In this document: positions 39,506-47,888 of the stretch, one piece after another
Numbering within the stretch: the stretch's first letter is position 1
How the letters are laid out: every line of letters begins with the position of its first letter
Source of the DNA: Calothrix brevissima NIES-22
Lineage (GTDB): Bacteria > Cyanobacteriota > Cyanobacteriia > Cyanobacteriales > Nostocaceae
Direction of reading: 5' to 3'
NCBI RefSeq assembly: GCF_002367995.1
Contig: NZ_AP018207.1
Coordinates: 7,550,199-7,614,198 of the forward strand
DNA: 64,000 bases
Translations under genes and position numbers: made by a program
Notes under the pieces: generated by a model
What the model saw: only the letters and a program-made list of their open reading frames with translations
What the model was told of the DNA's origin: nothing
Databases searched by the model: none

Positions 39506-40225
39506 TTACTGCTTACTTACAAATACAAAACCGCTAGTTTTACCTGAAGTAATATCATGTGTCGCCATTGCTTTCCATAACTCTTCTGCTTTTACCCAAA
39601 CAGGCGGATATTTGTAACGAGAAACATCCAAAATTAAAAATCTATCGGTTTGTTGATTATATGCAGCTAAAGGCGAAATATGACCGCCTCTTTCTTGCCC
39701 AATTGTTTTGCGTAAATAATTAACAATAATAAAATTACCCGGTTGTTGTAAATTTTCTGCGGCTAGTTTACGAAAGTTATCTAAACTAATATCAGAGCCA
39801 TGATAAACTCTAACTTTCACACCATAACTTTCTAATAATCCACCTAACTGTTCTAAAGTTATACCTTTACGCGCCACATCTTCAGCCGAAATTACTTCTT
39901 TGGTTTTTTCATTGCTAAAAAAGTTTTCTTGGGTAAACACGCGATATGGTTTATATTGGGGGACTTCTGGTGCAGGAATTCCTAAACTATTCAGCACCAT
40001 TACCATACTAGCTACGCCACAATAGGCTTGATTGTTTTGAGTGATAAACTGACTGCTGAGGGGAAAGAAATCTTCTCGCGATTGGCTTTCAATTAATAAT
40101 TTTTCTCCTTCCTTAGAATTGAAATTAATTAGATTAGGTGACAGTGTAAGAGTCTGGGCTAATGCATTACTGCCAGTCAAGCAAATACTTAGTAAAAGAA
40201 ATTTAATAAATGATTTTAGTATCAT
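39506..40225 (-). CDS. Phytochelatin-synthase-like glutathione peptidase, exported, 239 aa
   Basis: Papain-fold enzyme of the phytochelatin synthase family. The catalytic triad is visible as Cys69 (NQAYCGVASMVMVLNSLG), His182 (GGHISPLAAYN) and Asp200 (LILDVSRYKYPPVWV), with the spacing of the short Nostoc enzyme (Cys70, His183, Asp201 there). As in that protein only the catalytic half is present, and such short forms mainly remove glycine from glutathione to give gamma-Glu-Cys, with little phytochelatin synthesis. A signal peptide (LLLSICLTGSNALAQ) points to the periplasm. It is upstream of ggt, which also attacks glutathione, and divergent from an exported GST-like gene. Confidence 0.92.
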   Translation of the reverse strand: MILKSFIKFLLLSICLTGSNALAQTLTLSPNLINFNSKEGEKLLIESQSREDFFPLSSQFITQNNQAYCGVASMVMVLNSLGIPAPEVPQYKPYRVFTQENFFSNEKTKEVISAEDVARKGITLEQLGGLLESYGVKVRVYHGSDISLDNFRKLAAENLQQPGNFIIVNYLRKTIGQERGGHISPLAAYNQQTDRFLILDVSRYKYPPVWVKAEELWKAMATHDITSGKTSGFVFVSKQ

Positions 40226-40381
40226 ATTTTTAGCTTCACTCAGCTGAGATTAAAGTGCAGATTTAATATATTTAAACAAAAAGAATTTACATACTTTATG
40301 AATAAATATAAAATAATTTATCATTCAATATTGTAAAAGGTATGATACTTGCGAGAAATAAAATTAATTATAATTTATAGA

Positions 40382-41083
40382 ATGTTGCAAAATTCGCGGT
40401 TCAAAATCTTTTTTGCTGTCAATGCGATCGCGTTAATTTTTCAGCCCATCGCACCACTTTTAGCTGCACCGCCACAACCAAGTAATTCTCAACCTGCTAC
40501 CGCTAGCCCTAACACAGCAAATCAAGCTAAATTAAAACTCTATGGTGCGCCAAAAACGCGCGTACCAATTGTGCAGTGGTATTTAGCAGAATTAAACATT
40601 CCTTATGACTATATTTCACTCAATTTCAGTGCTAACGAACAGCACCAGCCTGAGTTTTTAGCCATTAATCCTATGGGGAAAGTGCCTGCTATAGTTGATG
40701 GCAACCTGAAATTATGGGAATCTGGGGCAATTTTGCTCTATTTAGCTGATAAATACAATCAACTGCCTAATTCTGTCGAAGAACGCGCCAAAATTACTCA
40801 GTGGGTGATTTTTGCCAATGCTACCTTGGGGCCTGGTTTATTTTTAGCAGATAGGCGAGAAAAAGAAATGCCAACTTTACTCGCACCACTGAATCAAATT
40901 TTGCAGACACAGCCTTTTATCGCTAGTAATAAATTTACTGTGGCAGATATTGCAGTTGCTTCTTACTTACACTACGCTAAATTGCTTTTATCATTAGACT
41001 TTAGGAAATATCCTGCGGTTGTCGCTTATCTTGATAGAGTTAGTGCTAGACAACCATTTAAAGATACTCTGGGTAAACGTTAA
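40382..41083 (+). CDS. Glutathione S-transferase-like protein with an N-terminal signal sequence, 233 aa
   Basis: After a hydrophobic signal ending LLAAPPQP and a 25-residue Pro/Ser/Thr spacer comes a thioredoxin-fold GST N-domain (KLKLYGAPKTRVPIVQWYLAEL ... GKVPAIVDGNLKLWESGAILLYLADK, where the cis-Pro loop VPAI and the ES motif bind the glutathione gamma-glutamyl group) and an all-helical C-domain (KFTVADIAVASYLHY, with the conserved N-capping Asp). The start is set at the ATG at 40382; a TTG 33 bases upstream would add residues before the signal. GSTs are normally cytosolic, so export is unusual. The gene is divergent from the phytochelatin-synthase-like gene. Confidence 0.85.
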   Translation: MLQNSRFKIFFAVNAIALIFQPIAPLLAAPPQPSNSQPATASPNTANQAKLKLYGAPKTRVPIVQWYLAELNIPYDYISLNFSANEQHQPEFLAINPMGKVPAIVDGNLKLWESGAILLYLADKYNQLPNSVEERAKITQWVIFANATLGPGLFLADRREKEMPTLLAPLNQILQTQPFIASNKFTVADIAVASYLHYAKLLLSLDFRKYPAVVAYLDRVSARQPFKDTLGKR

Positions 41084-41157
41084 TTTTTGATTTTACAATC
41101 AAGAATGGCGATCGCAGGGCACAATAAAAACAAACCACAGCGATTTTTTACGCTACC

Positions 41158-42294
41158 ATGAGCTACTGCCTTAATCCCCATTGCCCAAAACCAGAAAATG
41201 CTGATGATGTTAAGTTTTGTCTAACTTGCGGTTCTAAGTTACTCCTCAAAGAACGTTACCGCGCAATTAAACCCATAGGACAAGGTGGTTTTGGGCGTAC
41301 TTTCTTGGCGGTGGATGAAGATAAACCCTCAAAACCACGCTGTGTAATTAAGCAATTTTACCCCCAAGCCCAAGGCACTAATAATGTGCAAAAAGCTGTG
41401 GAGTTATTTAACCAGGAAGCTGTGCAGTTAGATGAATTAGGACAGCATCCGCAAATTCCTTCATTATTGGCGTATTTTACCCAAGAAGATAGACAGTATC
41501 TCGTCCAAGAATTTATTGATGGGAGAAATTTAGCGCAGGAATTAGTCGAACAAGGCGCGTTTAATGAAGTGGATATTCGCCAGTTACTTAACGATTTATT
41601 GCCAGTATTGCAATTTTGTCATGCTAGACAAGTAATTCACCGCGATATTAAACCAGAAAATATTATTTTACGCAGTAGCGATCGCAAATTAGTTTTAGTA
41701 GATTTTGGTGCTTCTAAATCTGCTACTAGTACCGCCCTCAATCGCACAGGTACAAGTATTGGTAGTCCCGAATATGTCGCCCCAGAACAAATTAGAGGAA
41801 GGGCAATTTTTGCCAGCGATATCTACAGTTTAGGTGCAACTTGTGTGCGACTCTTAACAGAGCGATCGCCTTTTGATTCTTATGATGTGAATAGCGATAC
41901 TTGGAATTGGCAACAATATTTGAAAACTCCTATAAGTCATGAATTAAGCAGCATTCTCAATAAAATGTTAGCCAGTATCCCTGTCAGACGCTATCAAACA
42001 GCAGATGAAGTTCTCAACGATTTGCAAAAGTTACCATTAAACGCCACACCAGCAACATCAGTTAAACCTGTTACCATCTCACCATCTACACCTCAACCTG
42101 CGATTCCTCCAAAATCTAACAGTCAAATTGATAAAGAGTTAGAAGAAATGAAAACCTTATTTTTAGGTGGCAATAAACCGCAAAAAAATCCAGTCAATTC
42201 ACCAAATAACAATCCTCAGCCTACTACTAAAAGTATTATTGATGATGAATTAGAAGAATTGAAAAATAAATATTTAGGTCAAAATAATATCTAA
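41158..42294 (+). CDS. Serine/threonine protein kinase with N-terminal zinc ribbon, 378 aa
   Basis: Hanks-type kinase. Four Cys at the very start (CLNPHCPKP ... FCLTCG) form a zinc ribbon. The kinase domain follows (about 33-300): GQGGFGRTF loop, Lys in CVIKQFYP, HRDIKPEN catalytic loop, DFGAS and APEQ. The tail is Pro/Thr-rich and carries two copies of a short acidic motif, DKELEEMKTLFLGG and DDELEELKNKYLGQ, separated by about 40 residues. No membrane segment, so cytosolic. This layout is common in filamentous cyanobacteria, where the targets are mostly unknown. It is on the same strand as the GST-like gene, 74 bp after it. Confidence 0.93.
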   Translation: MSYCLNPHCPKPENADDVKFCLTCGSKLLLKERYRAIKPIGQGGFGRTFLAVDEDKPSKPRCVIKQFYPQAQGTNNVQKAVELFNQEAVQLDELGQHPQIPSLLAYFTQEDRQYLVQEFIDGRNLAQELVEQGAFNEVDIRQLLNDLLPVLQFCHARQVIHRDIKPENIILRSSDRKLVLVDFGASKSATSTALNRTGTSIGSPEYVAPEQIRGRAIFASDIYSLGATCVRLLTERSPFDSYDVNSDTWNWQQYLKTPISHELSSILNKMLASIPVRRYQTADEVLNDLQKLPLNATPATSVKPVTISPSTPQPAIPPKSNSQIDKELEEMKTLFLGGNKPQKNPVNSPNNNPQPTTKSIIDDELEELKNKYLGQNNI

Positions 42295-42299
42295 TAATG

Positions 42300-42382
42300 T
42301 TTGCGGCACATCAATATAATTTAGAGGGCATGGCAGTGCCAGTGCCCCTACCATTTATCGCATTCTTTTTTCAAATTGGTAT
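42300..42382. mobile_element. Dispersed palindromic repeat, copy 2
   Basis: Runs from GCGGCACATCAATATAATTT through AGAGGGCATGGCAGTGCC and CCCCTACC to the end AAATTGGTAT. Matches copies at about 30470-30542 and, in reverse orientation, 52828-52909. Confidence 0.7.
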
Positions 42383-42404
42383 GATAAAAACCATAATAAA
42401 ATTT

Positions 42405-42437
42405 AGAAACCCAACTTTTCAAATAAGTCGGGTTTCT
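42405..42437. terminator. Hairpin between convergent kinase and NIL genes
   Basis: AGAAACCCAACTT pairs with AAGTCGGGTTTCT, 12 of 13 bases. This AGAAACCC...GGGTTTCT palindrome is of a type common between genes in Nostocales. T-tracts on either side are weak, so it may be a repeat rather than a strong terminator. Confidence 0.5.
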
Positions 42438-42470
42438 GAAAAAAGTGAATTGACCGATGCTTAAATAAAC

Positions 42471-42719
42471 TCACCAATTAGAGGTGTTTGTCTCATCCCA
42501 AATCTGCAAAGATAACTCCTTAAGATAGTTTAATCCACTTTGAATTTGGGCATCTGTTCCTTGCAATTCTAAGTCAAACCAACCATCACCAACAGCATTA
42601 GCTCCCAAAATTGCCGCAGTAATATTCACTACTAAACCATAATCAGAAACTAATTTAGAAATTACAGGTTCTTGGTGATAGTCTTTAGGAATTCTTAATC
42701 TGATACGTTTATTGGTCAT
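42471..42719 (-). CDS. NIL domain protein, 82 aa
   Basis: Small ferredoxin-like alpha/beta domain (KRIRLRIPKDYHQEPVISKLVSDYGLVVNITAAIL ... DGWFDLELQGTDAQIQSGLNYL), the pattern of the NIL domain found at the end of methionine ABC transporter ATPases and as free proteins in cyanobacteria. In the transporter the domain binds methionine as a regulator. It follows cysW by 65 bp on the same strand, so a sulfur-related sensing role is plausible but not shown. Confidence 0.85.
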   Translation of the reverse strand: MTNKRIRLRIPKDYHQEPVISKLVSDYGLVVNITAAILGANAVGDGWFDLELQGTDAQIQSGLNYLKELSLQIWDETNTSNW

Positions 42720-42784
42720 TAGTCATTAGTCATTGGTCATTTGTCATTTGTTAGTTATTATTTCTCCGCATCCCTAATTTCTAC

Positions 42785-43660
42785 TCACTCGACATCTTTA
42801 ATGCGGGTTTTGCGCTCTAAAATTTCTTTTAATACCAAGGTGACTACGGCTAGCAGCGCTAACAATACAGCAGCAGAAAAGGCGGCTTCGGTTTCATACT
42901 GTTTGTAAGCATCTTCAACAAACAGTGGTAAACTTTGGGTTTTATCGGCAATATTGCCAGATACAACGGAAACTGCACCAAATTCACCCATTGCTCTCGC
43001 ATTGGTTAAAATTAAGCCGTAGAGTAAACCCCAGCGAATACTGGGTAGGGTGACGCGCCAAAAGGTTTGCCAATCATTTGCGCCGAGTGTTCTGGCTGCT
43101 TCTTCTTGATCCTTACCAAATTCTTCTAATACAGGAATGACTTCTCTGGCGACAAAGGGCATACTAACGAAGGCTGTAGCCAATATCATGCCGGGAAAGG
43201 CGAAAATAATCTTGATATCATGGGCTTGTAACCAAGGCCCAAACCAGCCATTTCGTCCGTAGAGAAGGACAATCATTAATCCTGCGACTACGGGGGAGAT
43301 AGAGAAGGGGAGGTCAATGATACTTAAGACTATAGCTTTACCAGGAAAATTATGACGCGCGATCGCCCAAGCTGCACAAAGTCCAAAAACTGCATTGATG
43401 GGGACAGATATCAGTGCTAGTAATAATGTCAGCCAAGCTGCATGAAGAAACGCCGGTTTGGCTAGGTTGGCAAAGAAAGGGCCTACACCTTTAGCAAAAG
43501 CTTGGATAAATACGTTGAGTGCGGGGATATATTGCACCAAAGCTAAATAAGCGATCGCAATTCCAATTAACAGTGGCGGTACCCAACTATTAGTCTGTTT
43601 TGGCTTGGCTATAACTTTCTCCGACTTAGAGGAGTGAAGACTTGGCTCATTTACTGTCAT
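42785..43660 (-). CDS. cysW: Sulfate ABC transporter permease CysW, 291 aa
   Basis: Inner-membrane subunit of the sulfate/thiosulfate importer. It has about six membrane helices and the ATPase-contact EAA loop [23 protein letters not shown] (about 195-215). The C-terminus matches CysW ([31 protein letters not shown]). Its start overlaps the cysT end by 14 bases, so the two are translationally coupled. The ATPase gene cysA is not in the window. Confidence 0.95.
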   Translation of the reverse strand: MTVNEPSLHSSKSEKVIAKPKQTNSWVPPLLIGIAIAYLALVQYIPALNVFIQAFAKGVGPFFANLAKPAFLHAAWLTLLLALISVPINAVFGLCAAWAIARHNFPGKAIVLSIIDLPFSISPVVAGLMIVLLYGRNGWFGPWLQAHDIKIIFAFPGMILATAFVSMPFVAREVIPVLEEFGKDQEEAARTLGANDWQTFWRVTLPSIRWGLLYGLILTNARAMGEFGAVSVVSGNIADKTQSLPLFVEDAYKQYETEAAFSAAVLLALLAVVTLVLKEILERKTRIKDVE

Positions 43661-44516
43661 ATCTTCTTGACCAGGCTTGTAAGAAATTAATCGCTAGCAG
43701 TAGCACTAAGGAAATTGCTAATAACACTACACCAATTACAGTTGCACCAGAATAGTCATACTGTTCTAGGCGTTGAAAAATTAATACAGGTGCAATTAAA
43801 TCTTGGAAAGGTGTATTAGACGAGATAATGACGGTAGAGCCATATTCCCCAACTGCACGGGAAAAACCCAAGGCTACACCAGTTAAAATTGTCGGGAATA
43901 AAGGCGGTAAAATCACTTTCCAAAAAGTCTGCCATTGAGAAGCACCTAAAGACCAAGCTGCTTCTTCTGTTTCATGCTCCATTTCTTGTAGTACGGGTTG
44001 CACTGTCCGCACAATAAACGGAAGAGAAATGAAAATCATCGCTACCCAGACACCCAAACGGGTAAAAGATACCTTAATTCCCAGGGGTGCTAATAGCGAA
44101 CCAATCCAGCCATTATTACTGTACACCGTTGCCAGTGTTAAACCTGCTACTGATGTAGGCAAGGCAAACGGTAAATCTACGGTAGCATCAATAATCCGTT
44201 TTAAGGGGAAATCGTAGCGCACCAAGACCCAAGCAATCAGCGTACCAAATACCCCATTGAGCAAAGCGGCAGATAGTGAAGTAACGAATGTGACATTGTA
44301 TGTTGCTAAAGCAATATCGCTAGTAGCGATCGCCCAAAATTTCGCTGGCGGTTCCGTACTCGCTTTGAGAAACATCGCCGCGATAGGGATAAACAACATT
44401 AATGTCAGATATACAAAAGTAATGCGCCAAGTCCAGGGAATCCGACCCAATTTTTCGAGTAATTCCTTCCAAACGGGAGTTTTACTGTCAGATTCAACAG
44501 AAGGAGATAAAGTCAT
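43647..44516 (-). CDS. cysT: Sulfate ABC transporter permease CysT (CysU), 289 aa
   Basis: Partner permease of CysW. About six membrane helices, the EAA loop [23 protein letters not shown], and the family end [33 protein letters not shown]. Located between sbpA and cysW in the usual cyanobacterial order sbpA-cysT-cysW. Confidence 0.95.
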   Translation of the reverse strand: MTLSPSVESDSKTPVWKELLEKLGRIPWTWRITFVYLTLMLFIPIAAMFLKASTEPPAKFWAIATSDIALATYNVTFVTSLSAALLNGVFGTLIAWVLVRYDFPLKRIIDATVDLPFALPTSVAGLTLATVYSNNGWIGSLLAPLGIKVSFTRLGVWVAMIFISLPFIVRTVQPVLQEMEHETEEAAWSLGASQWQTFWKVILPPLFPTILTGVALGFSRAVGEYGSTVIISSNTPFQDLIAPVLIFQRLEQYDYSGATVIGVVLLAISLVLLLAINFLQAWSRRYDSK

Positions 44517-44536
44517 AGTTAAGAGTCAAAAGTCCA

Positions 44537-44612
44537 AAGTCAACGGTCAACAGTCAACGGTCAACAGTCAACGGTCAACAGTCAACCATTGACCATTGAC
44601 CATTGACTAATT
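44537..44612. repeat. GTCAACG/GTCAACA tandem repeat between sbpA and cysT
   Basis: GTCAACGGTCAACA is repeated about four times, then ACCATTG units. It fills the 98-bp spacer inside the sulfate operon. Confidence 0.85.
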
Positions 44613-44614
44613 AT

Positions 44615-45757
44615 CTATTTCTTTGCGGCTTGAATCTTATCGAAAACCCCGCCATCAGCGAAGAATTTCTTATCGATTTCTCCCCAACCACCAAAGTCTT
44701 CGACTGTACCTAAAGTTTTGACTTTGGGGAATTTATCTGTCACTTCTTTGGATTGAGCAACTGTCTCATCTACAGAACGGAATCCTAATTTAACAAATTC
44801 CTGTTGTGCTTCTGGAGTATAGAGATATTTCACAAAAGCTTCTGCGACTTCGCGAGTACCGTGTTTATCAACGTTTTTATCAACTACTGCGATCGGGTTA
44901 TCAATGGAGATATTCACATCAGGAACGACATAATCTATCTTTTCACCTTTTTGCTGTGCCAGGATGACTTCGTTTTCGTAGTTAATTAAAGCGTCACCTT
45001 GTCCTTGCTTGGCGAAGGTATCTGTAGCTTCACGGGCATCTTTAGCTAAAATTGGCACGTTTTTGTAAACTTTGCTGACAAATTCAGTTGCTTTTGCTTC
45101 ATCTCCGCCAGTTTTAATTACAGAGTTCCACAAAGCCAAGAAATTCCATTTAGCAACACCGGAAGTTTTGGGATCTGCGGTAATGACTTTGACACCATCT
45201 TTAGCTAAATCAGCCCAAGTTTTAATACCTTTGGGGTTACCTGCGCGGGTAATGATTGCGCCGACAGATTTAGAAACAATCCCATTATTAGGTACTTCTT
45301 TCTCCCATCCTGCCTCAATTAATCCGGCTTTTTGAATTTTCGCTGTATCTCCAGCCAGTGCTAAATGAACAACGTCTGCTTCTAAACCATCAATTACAGC
45401 ACGAGTTTGCGAACCAGAACCGCCATAGCTTTGTTTAAAGGTAACAGTTTGGTTGTGTTCTTGCTTCCATTTTTCGACAAATTTAGGAATAATAGCTTCG
45501 TGGGCTGCTTTGGTAACAGCAAAAGATACAAGGGTTAATTCTACATTTTGTTTATTAGCTGCAACAGGGCTAGCTGCTGGGCTTTCACTTGCAGAATTAC
45601 CGCTATTACCACCACCACAAGCAGCAAGGGCGACACTCAAGAATGTCCCCACCAAAAACATTGATACAAAGCCTTTGAGGGAATTTAACCTCAAGGGAGT
45701 GATAATTCGTTTAATACTCAGTTGCGATCGCTTTAGCTGGCTTGGCCACAAACTCAT
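44615..45757 (-). CDS. sbpA: Sulfate-binding lipoprotein SbpA, 380 aa
   Basis: Periplasmic sulfate receptor of the ABC importer. The signal ends in a lipobox LAAC, then a Gly/Asn/Ser linker and the solute-binding fold with the family blocks LVSFAVTKAAHEAIIPKF, QSYGGSGSQTRAVIDGLEADVV, ADPKTSGVAKWNFLALW and DKNVDKHGTREVAEAFVKYLY. The ATG has a strong ribosome site (GGAGGAG, seven bases upstream). It heads the operon sbpA-cysT-cysW-NIL. Confidence 0.95.
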   Translation of the reverse strand: MSLWPSQLKRSQLSIKRIITPLRLNSLKGFVSMFLVGTFLSVALAACGGGNSGNSASESPAASPVAANKQNVELTLVSFAVTKAAHEAIIPKFVEKWKQEHNQTVTFKQSYGGSGSQTRAVIDGLEADVVHLALAGDTAKIQKAGLIEAGWEKEVPNNGIVSKSVGAIITRAGNPKGIKTWADLAKDGVKVITADPKTSGVAKWNFLALWNSVIKTGGDEAKATEFVSKVYKNVPILAKDAREATDTFAKQGQGDALINYENEVILAQQKGEKIDYVVPDVNISIDNPIAVVDKNVDKHGTREVAEAFVKYLYTPEAQQEFVKLGFRSVDETVAQSKEVTDKFPKVKTLGTVEDFGGWGEIDKKFFADGGVFDKIQAAKK

Positions 45758-45799
45758 GACATCTCCTCCGCAAATAATAACTACGGTTATTCTCTAGAA

Positions 45800-45821
45800 A
45801 TACCGTATACACATGTGGTAT
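45800..45821. promoter_or_regulatory. Inverted repeat ATACC-N12-GGTAT upstream of sbpA
   Basis: ATACC and GGTAT are separated by 12 bases, 43 bases before the sbpA start, and next to the AT-rich TATATA sequence that could be its -10 box. It could be an operator for a LysR-type sulfur regulator, but the match is short. Confidence 0.3.
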
Positions 45822-46274
45822 ATAAAATAATCGCAGGTATTCATAGCAAAAGGCAAGAGGAAAACTGCATATTCCTATCGGGAATATGGTATTTTACCAG
45901 TTAGCTAGGTAATTTAACTACTTTGACTCACCTTTATTAGCAGATTTTGATCCCATCTTCATAATTAAGTGACTAGGTTTTTACCATAACGAATAAGCTT
46001 GATAGCTGATTTTGCAGCAAATATTTTTTTTGACACAATTCTTGTTTTTCAGAGAATTAGTATTGATGTTTTTCACCTATATATTCGGACTCAGATGCAG
46101 ATTCTCTATGTATTCATCTTCATTGATTTTTTATAAATCTTTCAGAGAAAAATAATACACCTGTTTGTTGGTAAAGAAAATGTATTTTTTATTTCCAAAC
46201 CCCTTGATTCGCTTTTTACGATTCTGCTAGTGTATTTTTCAATAAATATCTACTTTAAGTCGATAGATTTGTAG
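45822..46274. other. Divergent region between the two sulfate-binding protein genes
   Basis: AT-rich, no gene seen. It should hold the promoter of the plus-strand sulfate-binding gene and probably shared sulfur-control sites. Confidence 0.45.
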
Positions 46275-47471
46275 ATGTTTATTGATATACCAGGCATAAA
46301 AAATACCATGACTCAGCAAGAATCTCACAAGTCGCAATCTCATCAATTAACTAAGTTGCCAATTTTTACCTCAGTACAGCAACTATTTCCTACCTTAAAA
46401 TTAACTTCTGTGAAAACTTCTGCTCTGTTGATGGCAGCAGGATTAGGTGTCAGTTCTCTGCTTCCTGTTTATGCAACCAGTAAAGCCTCTCAAACTACAT
46501 CTGTTAATCAGAAAACTCAACTTATTAGCCAAAACAACAAAAAAGTTGAAATTACTCTAGTTTCTTATGCTGTAACCAAAGCTGCTTATGAAAGAATAAT
46601 TCCCCAGTTTGTAGCTAAATGGAAGCGAGAAAAGGGACAGGATGTAGTAATTCGTCAAAGTTATGGCGGTTCTGGCTCGCAAACTAGAGCTGTGATCGAT
46701 GGTTTAGAAGCAGATGTTGTGGCTTTAGCATTAGCGCTGGATACGAAAAAAATTGAGCAAGCAGGCTTAATTCAACCTGGTTGGGAGAAAGAAAATCCAA
46801 ATAATTCGATTGTGACTCATTCTGTAGTCGCTCTAGAAACTCGTGCAGGTAATCCCAAAGGTATTAAAACTTGGTCTGATTTAACCAAACCAGGTGTCAA
46901 AATTGTTACAGCCAACCCAAAAACATCTGGTGGTGCGAGGTGGAATTTTCTCGCTTTATGGGGCGCGATCGTCAAAAATGGCGGTAATGAAGCCCAAGCT
47001 CGGAATTTTGTGACTCAAGTCTTTAAAAATGTCGTTGTTTTACCTAAAGATGCGCGAGAATCCAGCGATGCTTTTTATAAGAAAGGTCAAGGGGATGTTT
47101 TACTTAACTACGAAAACGAAGTTATTTTAGCAGCGCAACAAGGTAAAACAGATACTTCTTACGTAGTTCCTGCAACAAATATTTCTATAGATGCGCCAGT
47201 AGCAGTTGTCGATAAAATTGTTGATAAGCGTGGTACTCGCCAAGTTTCTGAAGCTTTTACTAAGTTTCTCTTCACCCCAGAAGCGCAGCGTGAGTTTGCT
47301 AAAGTTGGGTTTAGACCAGTTAATTCTACTGTAGCTAAAGAAGTACAAAACAAATTTCCGAGAATTGCCCGCTTGTATACAGTTGGAGATTTAGGCGGTT
47401 GGAGTGCCACCCAGAAGAAATTTTTCGATGATGGCGCAATCTTTGACCAAATCCAAAGTGGAAACCGTTAA
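46275..47471 (+). CDS. Second sulfate-binding protein, non-lipidated, 398 aa
   Basis: Close paralogue of SbpA: ITLVSYAVTKAAYERIIPQF, QSYGGSGSQTRAVIDGLEADVV, ANPKTSGGARWNFLALW and KDARESSDAFYKKGQGD are all present. Instead of a lipobox it has a long polar N-terminus, a hydrophobic stretch (about 48-68, TSALLMAAGLGVSSLLPVYA) and a likely cleavage site, so it should be soluble in the periplasm. An in-frame ATG at 46308 is an equally possible start. It is divergent from sbpA and has no permease of its own, so it probably feeds the same CysT/CysW permease or is used under other conditions. Confidence 0.92.
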   Translation: MFIDIPGIKNTMTQQESHKSQSHQLTKLPIFTSVQQLFPTLKLTSVKTSALLMAAGLGVSSLLPVYATSKASQTTSVNQKTQLISQNNKKVEITLVSYAVTKAAYERIIPQFVAKWKREKGQDVVIRQSYGGSGSQTRAVIDGLEADVVALALALDTKKIEQAGLIQPGWEKENPNNSIVTHSVVALETRAGNPKGIKTWSDLTKPGVKIVTANPKTSGGARWNFLALWGAIVKNGGNEAQARNFVTQVFKNVVVLPKDARESSDAFYKKGQGDVLLNYENEVILAAQQGKTDTSYVVPATNISIDAPVAVVDKIVDKRGTRQVSEAFTKFLFTPEAQREFAKVGFRPVNSTVAKEVQNKFPRIARLYTVGDLGGWSATQKKFFDDGAIFDQIQSGNR

Positions 47472-47517
47472 TTTAGCAATTGTGATTAACTAGCTAAATA
47501 ATTTTTTGAGAAATAAA

Positions 47518-47554
47518 ATTCCTGGCTGTTGATAAAAGCCGGGAATCTTTGTTT
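47518..47554 (+). terminator. Terminator of the second sulfate-binding protein gene
   Basis: ATTCCTGGCT (47518-47527) pairs with AGCCGGGAAT (47537-47546), then CTTTGTTT. It lies about 50 bases after the stop. Confidence 0.7.
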
Positions 47555-47888
47555 AAGCTAATGCGCTTCTGGGCATGGCAGTGCCAATAGCCCTACAATC
47601 TAACGATTATCTGTAACTCACCAACTTGTAATTTCACTGTAACATTTGAAATATCGAGCGGCGCGTGGCTTGGTTGAGAATTTCTCTGTGATGCCTGTGG
47701 TGAACTGTAATCTTAAACTACTTTTATCTGAACCGACCCGTATATCTGCTAATTTGATAGAATCCTTGCTACTCTTATGTTTTTGAGTGCATAGTAAATT
47801 TCTAGTAAAAATACCAATTTAATAAATGAGACTTACTAGAATAGTTGATTTTCCATCTTCTGATGACAGTAGGAACGGGGTTGTTGAA
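47555..47888. other. Intergenic region upstream of thiE with a repeat fragment
   Basis: At 47573-47600, GGGCATGGCAGTGCCAATAG followed by CCCTACAATC is a partial copy of the dispersed palindromic repeat. No TPP riboswitch signature (CTGAGA ... GATAATGCC) is visible upstream of thiE. Confidence 0.5.

Noticed and set aside
47600-47888. TPP riboswitch upstream of thiE
   Set aside because: The conserved CTGAGA and GATAATGCC elements are not present.
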